The position numbers and the translations under genes are program-made. The notes beneath the pieces are model-generated. The model was not told where the DNA came from. It made no database searches and saw only the letters and a program-made list of their open reading frames with translations. A stretch of 64,000 bases of DNA from the NCBI GenBank assembly GCA_000720805.1, contig JODI01000004.1:1-64000 (forward strand), read 5' to 3'. Each line of letters begins with the position of its first letter. The first letter of the stretch is position 1. This document shows, piece by piece, positions 46,659 through 54,996 of this stretch. The DNA is from Streptomyces violaceoruber. GTDB lineage: Bacteria; Actinomycetota; Actinomycetes; Streptomycetales; Streptomycetaceae.

Positions 46659-48305
46659 TCAGTCCTCTTCCCGGTAGATGGGCGTGAGCCGGTCCCAGAC
46701 CGGTCCTCCGGGCCTGACGGCAGGACTTACCAGAACGGTCAACAGTGTCTTCTCCACGTACGCGCGCTTCTCAACGAAGTCGAGATCGTTCCACACTCGC
46801 CGGAGGTCGACCGGCTTCCCCTTTGCACGCAGCGCACGACGGCGCCACTCGTTGCGCTCGTTGACCAGCCGACGTTCTGTCGCCTCCGCTTTGGCGAGGA
46901 ACGCGAAGAACCGCTCTTTGCTGACCAGCCGCCGTTCTCGCCGCTCGGTCCAGTCCTCGATGTCCTCACGGATCCGGGCAAGCGCCTCCTCGCCCTCCCA
47001 CTGCTCGGGAACAGCCGTGGCTTCCCGCTCTTGGGCCTCCTCCTCGTACTTGGCAATCACGAGCATCTTGAGCGCTTGGTCCGTGTCCGGCCCCGATATA
47101 CGGACCCCGCCGCATCCGTATCCGCTCCGCTTGTCGGGGCACGTGTAGTAGAAGAACCCCTCCGGCTTCTTCCTACTTGCCGGAGCCTTCTGCGCGCGCA
47201 AGCGGCCTCCGCATCCGTCTTTGTCACAGCGGAGAACGCCTGACCCCAGATACTTCCTGGCGTTGTACGAGTCGCCCGGCTCGGGGTTGCGGCCGATGGC
47301 CTCGGTGACGGCTTCCCAGTCGGTCACCGCGATGATCGCGTCCCACTGGCCTTTGACCGGTTCCCCGTCGTCGTCAAGGACAGGCTCAACTCTGACGCTC
47401 TCGGTTCCCGCCTCCGGGTTGAACTCCCGTACTTTCCTTGAGCGGTAACCACATATCCGTGGGTTCCGGAGAACCTGTTTCACGGTCTCCTTGCTCCACG
47501 TGTTGCCTCGTGTGGTGGTGATGCCCTGCTTGTTCCAGTCGGCCGCTATCGTTCGCGGGGACGCGCCGGTGAGAACGCGCTCGACGGCCTTGCGGATGGC
47601 TGCGGCTTCCTTGGGCTCAAGGGTGCGCTTGTCGTCCTTGTAGCCGAAGGGACGAGAGCTGCCCGTAGGGATTCCCGCCTGCTGCAACGCATGATGCTTC
47701 CGGCGAACTCGCCGGGCCGTGTCCGCACTTGACTTGTTGGCCACCGTCACCAGGAGACGCGCGACCGTCCGGCCGTTGTCGGTGAGGAGATCGAGCGTGC
47801 CTGTGATGTCGATGATCGGGCGACGGAAGTTCTCCACCACCTCGATGGCGTCTTCAAGGTGCCGGTTGTCGCGCGTCAGACGGTCGATGTCGTAGACGAT
47901 CAGGCCATCCAGGCGCTCACCGTCGGGTGCCGTCCCGCGCTTGAGATCCTCCAACGCCCCCTCGAACACGGGGCGTATGACGCGATAGGCGACCGTGCCG
48001 TCCGGATGGCGCACCCTCTTGCGCTTCCATGCGGACGTGTCGGGTTCCTCGTACGTGTGGACGTACCGGCCCCCGCGACTCTCGACGAACCGGCGGGCGT
48101 CCTTCTCCTGTTCGTCCCGGCTCTTGATGTCCCTGCCCGTGGCCGGACGCCACTTCTTGCCGTTGCCGGCGGAGGGACCCGGCACCGTGCCCCTTGTCGC
48201 CGTAGCCAACTCGTCCTCCGCTTCGAGGGACAGCCGGACCAACCCCGCCCAGTTCTGCCCTTCCAAGTCACCCCAGTGCGCCCGCTGTACTAAGTCATCG
48301 GTCAT
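46659..48305 (-). CDS. int: Large serine integrase
   Basis: The 548-residue product has an N-terminal resolvase-type catalytic domain with Ser26 in GLVRLSLEAED, plus YDIDRLTRDNRHLEDAIEVV. A recombinase domain follows (about 190-290, with GSSRPFGYKDDKRTLEPKEA), then a zinc ribbon (RCDKDGCGGRL and YTCPDKRSGYGCGG) and a C-terminal coiled coil (about 420-500). Large serine integrases recombine attP with attB through a 2-bp core and need a separate factor for excision. The ATG lies 6 bases from the attP arm, and it overlaps the TGA of the interrupted sirtuin frame (ATGA). Confidence 0.95.
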   Translation of the reverse strand: MTDDLVQRAHWGDLEGQNWAGLVRLSLEAEDELATATRGTVPGPSAGNGKKWRPATGRDIKSRDEQEKDARRFVESRGGRYVHTYEEPDTSAWKRKRVRHPDGTVAYRVIRPVFEGALEDLKRGTAPDGERLDGLIVYDIDRLTRDNRHLEDAIEVVENFRRPIIDITGTLDLLTDNGRTVARLLVTVANKSSADTARRVRRKHHALQQAGIPTGSSRPFGYKDDKRTLEPKEAAAIRKAVERVLTGASPRTIAADWNKQGITTTRGNTWSKETVKQVLRNPRICGYRSRKVREFNPEAGTESVRVEPVLDDDGEPVKGQWDAIIAVTDWEAVTEAIGRNPEPGDSYNARKYLGSGVLRCDKDGCGGRLRAQKAPASRKKPEGFFYYTCPDKRSGYGCGGVRISGPDTDQALKMLVIAKYEEEAQEREATAVPEQWEGEEALARIREDIEDWTERRERRLVSKERFFAFLAKAEATERRLVNERNEWRRRALRAKGKPVDLRRVWNDLDFVEKRAYVEKTLLTVLVSPAVRPGGPVWDRLTPIYREED

Positions 48306-48385
48306 GCCGCGAGGTTACTTCCGCCGATGCTCTGCTCGGTCGAGATACCGGCGCCGCTGAGGAGGGCGACGAGGGGCTTGGTCAT
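48302..48385 (-). pseudogene. 5' fragment of the host sirtuin gene running into the element
   Basis: ATG 48385 starts MTKPLVALLSGAGIST, the N-terminus missing from the remnant at 32526-33203. After codon 16 the frame enters element DNA, adds EQSIGGSNLAA and stops at a TGA whose first two bases are shared with the integrase ATG. The host sirtuin promoter upstream (48386-48505) therefore remains connected to the integrase gene. Confidence 0.9.
48311..48340. other. attR: right end of the element and sirtuin 5' part
   Basis: The element arm is 48311-48335, the core TC 48336-48337, and host sirtuin codons start at 48338. The arm resembles the left arm 33204-33228 read on the opposite strand in mirror fashion (18 of 25), as expected for serine-integrase attP half-sites. 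Confidence 0.85.
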
Positions 48386-48505
48386 GGCACCGAGGGTAGG
48401 ACGGGGGGCCGGGGCGGGCGAACGAATATCGAACCGGTGTCCGATGGTGTAGGGCAGGGCGTCGCCGTCACCCGAAGGTGTTCGCACCGGCCCGAGTTGC
48501 CCGCG

Positions 48506-49000
48506 TCACCCCACCCGGTGCCCGTTCTCCAGCTCCGCCGTCCCCGAGCCGTCCGCCAGGACGTCCAGCGCGGTCAGGACTCGGCGGCCCAGGGCGCCGG
48601 GGAGGTACTCGGACAGTTCCTCGCGCGGTACGCGCCTCCACGACAGGAGTTCCTCCTCCTGGAGGCGGATCGCCTTGAATTCGTCCTCGTCGAGCACTCC
48701 GCCGTCGTACAGGTACGCCACCAGCGGCGGACGTCCCGCCCCGTGCACCCAGTCCACCGCGAGCAGCCGGCCCAGTTCGCGGTCCAGGCCGATCTCCTCC
48801 GCGGTCTCCCGGCGCGCGCCCTGACGCGGGGTCTCGCCGTCGTCCGACTCGATCGTGCCGCCCGGAAGCGTCCAACCCTCCCGGTAGTTCGGCTCGACGA
48901 GCAGCACCCGCCCCTCGGCGTCCCGGAACAGGGCGGCGGCCCCGGCGATGATCCGGGGCAGTCCCGCGATGTAGGCGGCGAAGTCTTGAGTCGTGGTCAT
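48506..49000 (-). CDS. NUDIX hydrolase
   Basis: The 164-residue product has a complete Nudix box (GX5EX7REUXEEXGU) running from GGTIESDDGE to RRETAEEIGL, within a GWTLPGGT strand-loop. It hydrolyses nucleoside diphosphates linked to another group; the substrate (ADP-ribose, dNTP, NADH and others) cannot be predicted. It lies next to the original sirtuin start and an ADP-ribosylglycohydrolase gene, which makes ADP-ribose a reasonable guess. ATG 49000. Confidence 0.9.
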   Translation of the reverse strand: MTTTQDFAAYIAGLPRIIAGAAALFRDAEGRVLLVEPNYREGWTLPGGTIESDDGETPRQGARRETAEEIGLDRELGRLLAVDWVHGAGRPPLVAYLYDGGVLDEDEFKAIRLQEEELLSWRRVPREELSEYLPGALGRRVLTALDVLADGSGTAELENGHRVG

Positions 49001-49072
49001 CCAGGAAGGGTAACCAGGAGCACCGACCGGCTTCTCCCGCCGTCCGGCCGGCTTCTCCCGCCGTCCGACCGG

Positions 49073-50146
49073 CTACGACGCCGTCTGAGCCAACCGCACC
49101 GTCCGTCTGGCCAGTTCGCTGATCCGCGCACCGTCGAAGCCGAACACCGCGCTGCGCACCGTGTCCTCCAACGGGTCCTTCCACTGCTCCGGGATGGCGT
49201 CCGCGCCGGTCAGCACGCCGGCCACCGAGCCCGCGGTCGCGCCGTTGGAGTCGGTGTCCAGGCCGCCGCGCACGGTGAGGGTGATGGTGCGGGTGAAGTC
49301 GCCGTCGCCGTACAGCAGCCCGGCGGTCAGTACGGCAGCGTTGGGGACGGTGTGGATCCAGCCGAGCCCGGCGGTCTCCTCGGCGACGGTGGTGAGCGTG
49401 TCCTCCCAGGGCAACCGGGTGTCGTGGAGCGAGACGACCCGCCGTACGGTACGTGCGAGGCGACTGCTCGCCGGGACGACGGCGAGCGCCTGATCCACCG
49501 CCTGCCGTACCGTCTCGGCCGTGAACGCCGCCGCGATCAGCGCCGCCGCCCACATCGCGCCGTACACCCCGTTGCCGGTGTGGGACAGCACCGCGTCCCG
49601 GCGGGCGAGCGCGGCGGCGCGGGTCGGCGCGCCCGGGCAGGTCCAGCCGTAGATGTCGGCACGGATCAGTGCCCCGATCCACTCCTGGTACGGATTCTCG
49701 TACGTCGCCGTCAGCGGCGGCTTCAGCCCGTTGGCGAGGTTGCGGTACGCGGCCCGCTCCGCCGTGAACGTCTGCAGATACGGCAGCCGCAGCAGCCACA
49801 GGTCCCCGACCTGCTCCGTGCTGAAGCCGAAGCCGTGGGTCTCCAGGAGGTCGAGGCCGAGGATGGCGTAGTCGACGTCGTCGTCACGGCAGCTGCCGTG
49901 GATCCGGCCGCGCACGCACTGGCGCCACTCGGGGCGCAGCTCCAGGCCGGGGTCCTCGCCGACCGGCTCGGGCAGATAGTCGGTGAGCGGCAGGGCGGCG
50001 GCCTGCCGGAGATAGCGGTCGATGCGGTCCCGCGTCCACTGGTCGCCCTGCTCGACCGGCTTGCCGAGCATGTTGCCCGCGATCCGGCCGAGCCAGCCCC
50101 CGAGGACGCGGTCGGAGAGCTCTGGCTCAGTGCCCACAGGGGTCAT
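49073..50146 (-). CDS. ADP-ribosylglycohydrolase family protein
   Basis: The 357-residue all-alpha product has the ARH/DraG di-magnesium site. DRVLGGWLGRIAGNMLGKPV is at the N-terminus, CRDDDVDYAILGLDLL is in the middle and GGLDTDSNGATAGSVAGVL at the C-terminal side. Family members release ADP-ribose from arginine, serine or other targets, or cleave related glycosides. ATG 50146 is used; a GTG three codons later is possible. It converges on neither neighbour and lies between NUDIX and glycerate kinase genes, near the broken sirtuin. Confidence 0.9.
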   Translation of the reverse strand: MTPVGTEPELSDRVLGGWLGRIAGNMLGKPVEQGDQWTRDRIDRYLRQAAALPLTDYLPEPVGEDPGLELRPEWRQCVRGRIHGSCRDDDVDYAILGLDLLETHGFGFSTEQVGDLWLLRLPYLQTFTAERAAYRNLANGLKPPLTATYENPYQEWIGALIRADIYGWTCPGAPTRAAALARRDAVLSHTGNGVYGAMWAAALIAAAFTAETVRQAVDQALAVVPASSRLARTVRRVVSLHDTRLPWEDTLTTVAEETAGLGWIHTVPNAAVLTAGLLYGDGDFTRTITLTVRGGLDTDSNGATAGSVAGVLTGADAIPEQWKDPLEDTVRSAVFGFDGARISELARRTVRLAQTAS

Positions 50147-50328
50147 AGCTCCGGTTTACCCGATTCCGGGGGCGCCCGCGCGGGGTTCGTACCGGGCGCA
50201 CCGCGCGTTCCCCGCCTGACGTCCAGGGAACGGTCCGGGCATGACGGCGGGCGCGTCCTCCGGTTAAGGTCGCAGCGGCGCGACTGGCCCTGACATGCGT
50301 CGGGCCTGGAGAGCAAGGGGATGTCAAG

Positions 50329-51480
50329 GTGGCGGACGCTGGAGTGAGGGGTGCCCACAGGGTGCTCATCGCCGCGGACAAGTTCAAGGGTTCACTGACG
50401 GCCGTGCAGGTCGCCGAGCGGATCACGGCAGGACTGCGCACCGTACTGCCCGACCTCGCGGTCGAGGCGCTGCCGGTGGCCGACGGCGGCGACGGGACGG
50501 TGGACGCGGCGGTCGCGGCCGGTTTCCAGCGGCACGAGGTGCGGGTGGCGGGGCCGCTCGGCCAGGAGGTGACGGCGGCGTTCGCGCTGCGCGGCGATAC
50601 GGCCGTCGTGGAGATGGCGGAGGCCAGCGGGCTGCAGCGGCTGCCCGCGGGCGTCTTCGCACCACTGACGGCCTCCACGTACGGCTCCGGTGAACTGCTG
50701 CGGGCCGCGCTGGACGCGGGCGCGCGCACGATCGTGTTCGGGGTCGGCGGCAGCGCCACCACGGACGGCGGCGCCGGCATGCTGTCCGCGCTGGGCGCGC
50801 GGTTCGTGGACGCGGGCGGGGAGCCGGTGACACCGGGCGGCGAGGGCCTCGCCACCCTGGCGTCGGCCGACCTGTCGGCCCTGGACCCACGCCTGGCGTC
50901 CGTCGAGTTCGTCCTCGCGAGCGATGTCGACAACCCGCTGACCGGCCCGAAGGGCGCGGCGGCCGTCTACGGCCCGCAGAAGGGCGCCTCGCCCGACGAC
51001 GTGGCGACGCTGGACGCGGCGCTCGCCCACTACGCGAAGGTGCTGGAGCGGGCGATCGGCGCGAAGGCCGCCGAGTACGCCGCCTCCCCGGGCGCCGGCG
51101 CGGCGGGCGGCATCGGCTACGGCGCTCTGCTCATCGGCGCCCGCTTCCGCCCCGGGATCGAGGTCATGCTCGACGTTCTCGGCTTCGCGCCCGCGCTGGA
51201 GCAGGCCACCCTGGTGATCACCGGCGAGGGCTCCCTGGACGAGCAGACCCTCCACGGCAAGGCCCCCGCGGGCGTCGCGGCGGCGGCCCGCGCCGCGGGC
51301 AAGGAGGTCATCGCGGTCTGCGGCCGCCTGGCCCTGCGCCCCGCGGCCCTGGGCAGCGCCGGAATCCGCCGGGCCTACCCCCTCACCGACGCCGAGCCCG
51401 ACGTGGCGACATGCATCGCGGAGGCCGGCCCGATCCTGGAACGAGTGGCGCAGCAGATCGCCCGCGACTTCCTGACCTGA
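50329..51480 (+). CDS. Glycerate kinase
   Basis: The 383-residue product matches the GlxK-type glycerate kinase family: VLIAADKFKGSLTAVQVAER at the N-terminus, LPVADGGDGTVDA, the GSGELLRAALDAGARTIVFG region and GVGGSATTDGGAGMLSALGA. Near the C-terminus are ITGEGSLDEQTLHGKAP and IAVCGRLAL. It phosphorylates D-glycerate in glyoxylate and serine metabolism. GTG 50329 follows AAGGGGA. The gene stands alone and ends at a strong terminator. Its substrate could come from glyoxylate made by the ethylmalonyl-CoA pathway nearby. Confidence 0.93.
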   Translation: MADAGVRGAHRVLIAADKFKGSLTAVQVAERITAGLRTVLPDLAVEALPVADGGDGTVDAAVAAGFQRHEVRVAGPLGQEVTAAFALRGDTAVVEMAEASGLQRLPAGVFAPLTASTYGSGELLRAALDAGARTIVFGVGGSATTDGGAGMLSALGARFVDAGGEPVTPGGEGLATLASADLSALDPRLASVEFVLASDVDNPLTGPKGAAAVYGPQKGASPDDVATLDAALAHYAKVLERAIGAKAAEYAASPGAGAAGGIGYGALLIGARFRPGIEVMLDVLGFAPALEQATLVITGEGSLDEQTLHGKAPAGVAAAARAAGKEVIAVCGRLALRPAALGSAGIRRAYPLTDAEPDVATCIAEAGPILERVAQQIARDFLT

Positions 51481-51551
51481 GCTTGCGACGCCCCCGCCCT
51501 TCCGTCGGTCCGGGCCAGGGGGCGGCGTTCTCCTGGCCCGGACAGAGCGAA

Positions 51552-51581
51552 GGGCCCCGAACCCAACCCGGTTCGGGGCCC
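51552..51581. terminator. Perfect bidirectional terminator hairpin
   Basis: GGGCCCCGAACC (51552-51563) and GGTTCGGGGCCC (51570-51581) form a 12-bp perfect stem with loop CAACCC between the convergent glycerate kinase and pssA genes. Confidence 0.85.
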
Positions 51582-51601
51582 AGCAACCATCGCCTCGCTC
51601 G

Positions 51602-52456
51602 TTACGGAACCTGCGCCGCCCGAGCCTCGCGCCGATGGTCACGGAAGTTGTTCACCCGCCGAGCCGTCGCGAACAGCGGAATCACGGCGCCCATGACCAG
51701 CTGCAGCGCACACCCCGTCTGCAGCAGCAGCTGTCCGCCGGGCGCGTCGAACGCCCACGCCGCCAGCAGCCCCATCGACAGCACGATCCACGAGAGCATC
51801 GCCACCGCGAGGCGTCCCCGCGGCTTCGGGTACTCCACCCGGCTCACCATCAGCCACGCCGTACCGAGGATCGCCAGCAGCGTCGCTACGAACGGCAGTT
51901 CGAGGAGCACGATCGAGACCACGGTGAGCGCCCCGAAGGGCGACGGCATGCCCTGGAAGGTGCCGTCCTTCACCGTGACGCACGAGAACCGCGCAAGCCG
52001 CAGCACCACCGCCAACAGCACCACAATCGCCCCGACGGCGGCCACCCGCTGGGACGCGTCGTCCGCCACCATGCCGTAGACGAGGACGAAGTACGCCGGG
52101 GCCAGACCGAAGCTGACCAGGTCCGAGAGGTTGTCCAGCTCCGCTCCCATGGGGGAGGAGCGCAGCTTCCTCGCGACCAGGCCGTCGAACAGGTCGAAGA
52201 CGGCCGCGCACAGCATCAGGATGACCGCCGTGGCCGCGCTGTTGCGGGCCATGCCGGATTCCTGGCTGTCGGTGAGGTGCGGGATCAGGATGCCGGTGGT
52301 GGTGAAGTACACCGCCATGAACCCGCAGGTGGCGTTGCCCAGTGTGAGGGTGTCCGCTATCGAGAGGCGGAGAGAGAGGGGCATCTCCTCCTCGTCGTCC
52401 ACGTCGTCGGCCTCGGGCACCCAGCCCGTCTGGGTCTCCGGATCAATCACGGTCAA
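51602..52456 (-). CDS. pssA: CDP-diacylglycerol-serine O-phosphatidyltransferase
   Basis: The 284-residue membrane protein has the CDP-alcohol phosphatidyltransferase signature (DG-x2-AR-x8-G-x3-D-x3-D) as DLFDGLVARKLRSSP with MGAELDNLSD, and about six to eight hydrophobic helices. It makes phosphatidylserine from CDP-diacylglycerol and serine. ATG 52456 overlaps the end of psd by 14 bases, so both are one operon with psd first. This is the usual actinobacterial phosphatidylethanolamine route. Confidence 0.92.
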   Translation of the reverse strand: MTVIDPETQTGWVPEADDVDDEEEMPLSLRLSIADTLTLGNATCGFMAVYFTTTGILIPHLTDSQESGMARNSAATAVILMLCAAVFDLFDGLVARKLRSSPMGAELDNLSDLVSFGLAPAYFVLVYGMVADDASQRVAAVGAIVVLLAVVLRLARFSCVTVKDGTFQGMPSPFGALTVVSIVLLELPFVATLLAILGTAWLMVSRVEYPKPRGRLAVAMLSWIVLSMGLLAAWAFDAPGGQLLLQTGCALQLVMGAVIPLFATARRVNNFRDHRREARAAQVP

Positions 52457-53099
52457 TGCGAGTCACCCCAGCCACGGTCTTCTGACCGACCTCGACCGCC
52501 ACCTCAACGCCCTCGGGGAGGTAGATGTCGACACGCGAGCCGAAGCGGATCAGACCGATCCGCTCGCCCTGCTCGACCTTCGTCCCCTGCGGGACGTAGG
52601 GGACGATGCGGCGGGCGACCGCGCCGGCGATCTGGATCATCTCGATGTCACCGAGTTCGGTGTCGAAATGCCAGACTACGCGCTCGTTGTTCTCGCTCTC
52701 CTTGTTGAACGCCGGAACGAACCCACCGGGGATGTGCTCGACCGACGCCACCGTGCCGGACAGCGGCGCGCGGTTGACGTGGACGTTGAGCGGGCTCATG
52801 AAGATCGCGACGCGGGTGCGCCCGTCCTTCCACGGCATGATGCTCTGCACCACACCGTCGGCCGGCGAGATCACCCGGCCCTGGGCGATCTCGCGCTCGG
52901 GGTCGCGGAAGAACCACAGCATGCCCGCCGCGAGCGCGGTGGCGGGCACGGCGACGGCCTTGGCGGCGCCGGACTTGCGCGCGCGTACCAGGCTGAGGGC
53001 TGCGGTGGCGACGGTCGGGAGGAGCCACGGCGATGCTCCGCGCGCCAGGCGTACGCCTGCCAGGCTGTCGCGAGGTGCAGAGGTTTGGCTGTGGGGCAT
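52443..53099 (-). CDS. psd: Phosphatidylserine decarboxylase proenzyme
   Basis: The 218-residue product is the short actinobacterial type. A hydrophobic N-terminal part (to about 65, ending LWFFRDPEREIAQGRVISPA) is followed by the beta-barrel core with IFMSPLNVHVNRAPLSG and the self-cleavage site Gly-Ser in IRFGSRVDIYLP. Cleavage there produces the pyruvoyl cofactor. It converts phosphatidylserine to phosphatidylethanolamine at the membrane. ATG 53099 is chosen because the upstream extension is Arg/Pro-rich and non-conserved in appearance. An inverted repeat in the upstream gap (TCTTCTTCTCGAAGA, about 53229) may be a promoter element. Confidence 0.92.
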   Translation of the reverse strand: MPHSQTSAPRDSLAGVRLARGASPWLLPTVATAALSLVRARKSGAAKAVAVPATALAAGMLWFFRDPEREIAQGRVISPADGVVQSIMPWKDGRTRVAIFMSPLNVHVNRAPLSGTVASVEHIPGGFVPAFNKESENNERVVWHFDTELGDIEMIQIAGAVARRIVPYVPQGTKVEQGERIGLIRFGSRVDIYLPEGVEVAVEVGQKTVAGVTRIDRD

Positions 53100-53270
53100 G
53101 GATGACCTTCGTAGCGGATGATGCCGCGCTGCGTGAGGGGGACGGCGGCTTTCCCGGGATCGTACCGGTCGCGGGCCGCAACTGGGCAAGCCAGGAAGCC
53201 GAGTCGGCGGCTGAAGAGTGCTGACGGGGTGTGATCTTCTTCTCGAAGATAACACCCCGAACCGGGATAT

Positions 53271-54476
53271 CTAGCCCTGGAGTCGATACTCTTCGAGCAG
53301 CCTGCGACCGATGATCATTTTCTGGATCTCGGCGGTACCTTCACCGATCAGCAGCATCGGAGCCTCACGGTAGAGGCGCTCGATCTCGTACTCCTTGGAG
53401 AAGCCGTAGCCGCCGTGGATCCGGAAGGCGTCTTCCACGACCTCTTTGCAGTACTCGGAGGCGAGGTACTTCGCCATCCCTGCCTCAAGGTCGTTTCGCT
53501 CACCGGAGTCCTTTTTGCGTGCCGCGTTCACCATCATCGCATGCGCGGCCTCGACCTTGGTGGCCATCTCCGCCAGTTTGAACTGGATCGCCTGGTGCTG
53601 GGCGATCTGCTTGCCGAAGGTGTGGCGCTGCTGGGCGTACGAGACACCCAGCTCGAAGGCACGCTGGGCGACGCCGCAGCCACGCGCCGCCACGTTGACG
53701 CGGCCCACCTCCACGCCGTCCATCATTTGGTAAAAACCTCGGCCGGTGGCCCCGCCGAGCACCCGATCGGCCGGAATACGCAGGCCATCCATGATCATCT
53801 CGGTGGTGTCGACACCCTTGTAGCCCATCTTGTCGATCTTCCCGGGGATGGTGAGTCCGGGGCGGACCTCTCCGAAGCCGGGCTCCTTCTCGATCAGGAA
53901 GGTGGTCATCGACTTGTGGGGCGCGGTGCCCTCAGGGTGTCCTTCGTCACTTCGGACGAGAACGGCGACCAGCGTCGAGGTACCGCCGTTCGTCAGCCAC
54001 ATCTTCTGACCGTTCAGGACGTACTCGTCGCCGTCCCTGACCGCCTTCGACGTGATCGCCGAGACGTCCGAACCCAGGCCCGGTTCCGACATCGAGAAGG
54101 CGCCGCGGATGTCGCCGGCCGCCATCTTCGGCAGAAAGTGGTCCTTCTGCTCCTGGGTGCCGTGCTGCTTGAGCATGTACGCCACGATGAAGTGCGTGTT
54201 GATGATGCCGGACACCGACATCCAGCCGCGGGCGATCTCCTCGACGCAGAGCGCGTACGTCAGGAGCGACTCGCCCAGACCGCCGTACTCCTCGGGGATC
54301 ATCAGCCCGAACAGGCCGAGCTCCTTGAGGCCGTCGACGATCTGCTGCGGGTACTCGTCACGGTGCTCCAGTCCGGTCGCGACCGGGATGATCTCCTTGT
54401 CCACGAAGTCGCGGACCGTGGACAGGATCTCCTGCTGGATGTCGGTCAGACCGGCGGTCTGGGCGAGTCGCGCCAT
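53271..54476 (-). CDS. mcd: Acyl-CoA dehydrogenase, probable methylsuccinyl-CoA dehydrogenase
   Basis: The 401-residue product is an FAD acyl-CoA dehydrogenase: RGAFSMSEPGLGSDVSAITS, YVLNGQKMWLTNGG, QRHTFGKQIAQHQAIQFKLA and FRIHGGYGFSKEYEIERLYR. The catalytic base lies near the C-terminus in REAPMLLIGEGTAEIQ. As the last gene of the ethylmalonyl-CoA operon it most likely oxidises (2S)-methylsuccinyl-CoA to mesaconyl-CoA; sequence alone cannot exclude a branched-chain acyl-CoA substrate. ATG 54476 follows GGAGAAGTAGCC and lies 3 bases after the stop of the hydratase gene. Confidence 0.9.
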   Translation of the reverse strand: MARLAQTAGLTDIQQEILSTVRDFVDKEIIPVATGLEHRDEYPQQIVDGLKELGLFGLMIPEEYGGLGESLLTYALCVEEIARGWMSVSGIINTHFIVAYMLKQHGTQEQKDHFLPKMAAGDIRGAFSMSEPGLGSDVSAITSKAVRDGDEYVLNGQKMWLTNGGTSTLVAVLVRSDEGHPEGTAPHKSMTTFLIEKEPGFGEVRPGLTIPGKIDKMGYKGVDTTEMIMDGLRIPADRVLGGATGRGFYQMMDGVEVGRVNVAARGCGVAQRAFELGVSYAQQRHTFGKQIAQHQAIQFKLAEMATKVEAAHAMMVNAARKKDSGERNDLEAGMAKYLASEYCKEVVEDAFRIHGGYGFSKEYEIERLYREAPMLLIGEGTAEIQKMIIGRRLLEEYRLQG

Positions 54477-54478
54477 GG

Positions 54479-54991
54479 CTACTTCTCCTGCTCCCTGAGC
54501 TCGGGGCGGCCGGGCTGCTCGCCGCCGCGCTCCTTGATGTACGTCTCGGTCGGCACCATCACCTTGCGGCGGAAGACGCACACGAGCGTGCCGTCCTGCT
54601 TGTAGCCCTTGGTCTCGACGTAGACGATGCCGCGGTCGTTCTTCGACTTCGACGGCCACTTGTCGAGGACGGTCGTCTGGCCGTAGAGCGTGTCGCCGTG
54701 GAAGGTCGGCGCCACGTGCTTGAGCGACTCGATCTCCAGGTTGGCGATCGCCTTGCCGGAGATGTCCGGCACGGACATGCCGAGCAGCAGCGAGTAGATG
54801 TAGTTCCCGACGACGACGTTCTTGCCGAAGTCCGTCGTCTTCTCCGCATAGTTGCTGTCCATGTGGAGCGGGTGGTGGTTCATGGTGAGGAGACAGAACA
54901 GGTGGTCGTCGTACTCCGTGACCGTCTTGCCCGGCCAGTGCTTGTACGTCGCCCCGACCTCGAACTCCTCGTACGTCCGTCCGAACTGCAT
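54479..54991 (-). CDS. mch: MaoC-type hydratase, probable mesaconyl-CoA hydratase
   Basis: The 170-residue hotdog-fold protein has the MaoC hydratase-like features GRTYEEFEVGATYKHWPGKT, a catalytic Asp/His region in YDDHLFCLLTMNHHPLHMD, and VVVGNYIYSLLLGMSV. In the ethylmalonyl-CoA pathway it would hydrate mesaconyl-C1-CoA to beta-methylmalyl-CoA. ATG 54991 lies 5 bases after the lyase gene stop, so it is clearly in the operon. The C-terminal tail is charged and probably flexible. Confidence 0.87.
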   Translation of the reverse strand: MQFGRTYEEFEVGATYKHWPGKTVTEYDDHLFCLLTMNHHPLHMDSNYAEKTTDFGKNVVVGNYIYSLLLGMSVPDISGKAIANLEIESLKHVAPTFHGDTLYGQTTVLDKWPSKSKNDRGIVYVETKGYKQDGTLVCVFRRKVMVPTETYIKERGGEQPGRPELREQEK

Positions 54992-54996
54992 GGCGC

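Larger units (their letters stand above)
33202..48337. mobile_element. Integrated AICE-like conjugative element, serine integrase type (about 15.1 kb)
   Basis: The limits are the two GA core dinucleotides (TC on the given strand) at 33202-33203 and 48336-48337, between the halves of the sirtuin gene. Inside are a large serine integrase next to the right end, an HUH replication initiator, a TraB/FtsK translocase, Spd-like membrane and zinc-ribbon small proteins, a GntR regulator, a TPR-XRE regulator and cargo genes. This is the module set of actinomycete integrative and conjugative elements, except that those usually carry a tyrosine integrase and insert into tRNA genes. No excision factor is recognised. 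The cargo section 33.2-37.7 kb is partly much lower in GC than the rest. Confidence 0.92.

Noticed and set aside
53229..53243. Strong LexA or other named operator upstream of psd
   Set aside because: The short TCTTC/GAAGA inverted repeat does not match the Streptomyces SOS box; only a general promoter element can be suggested.
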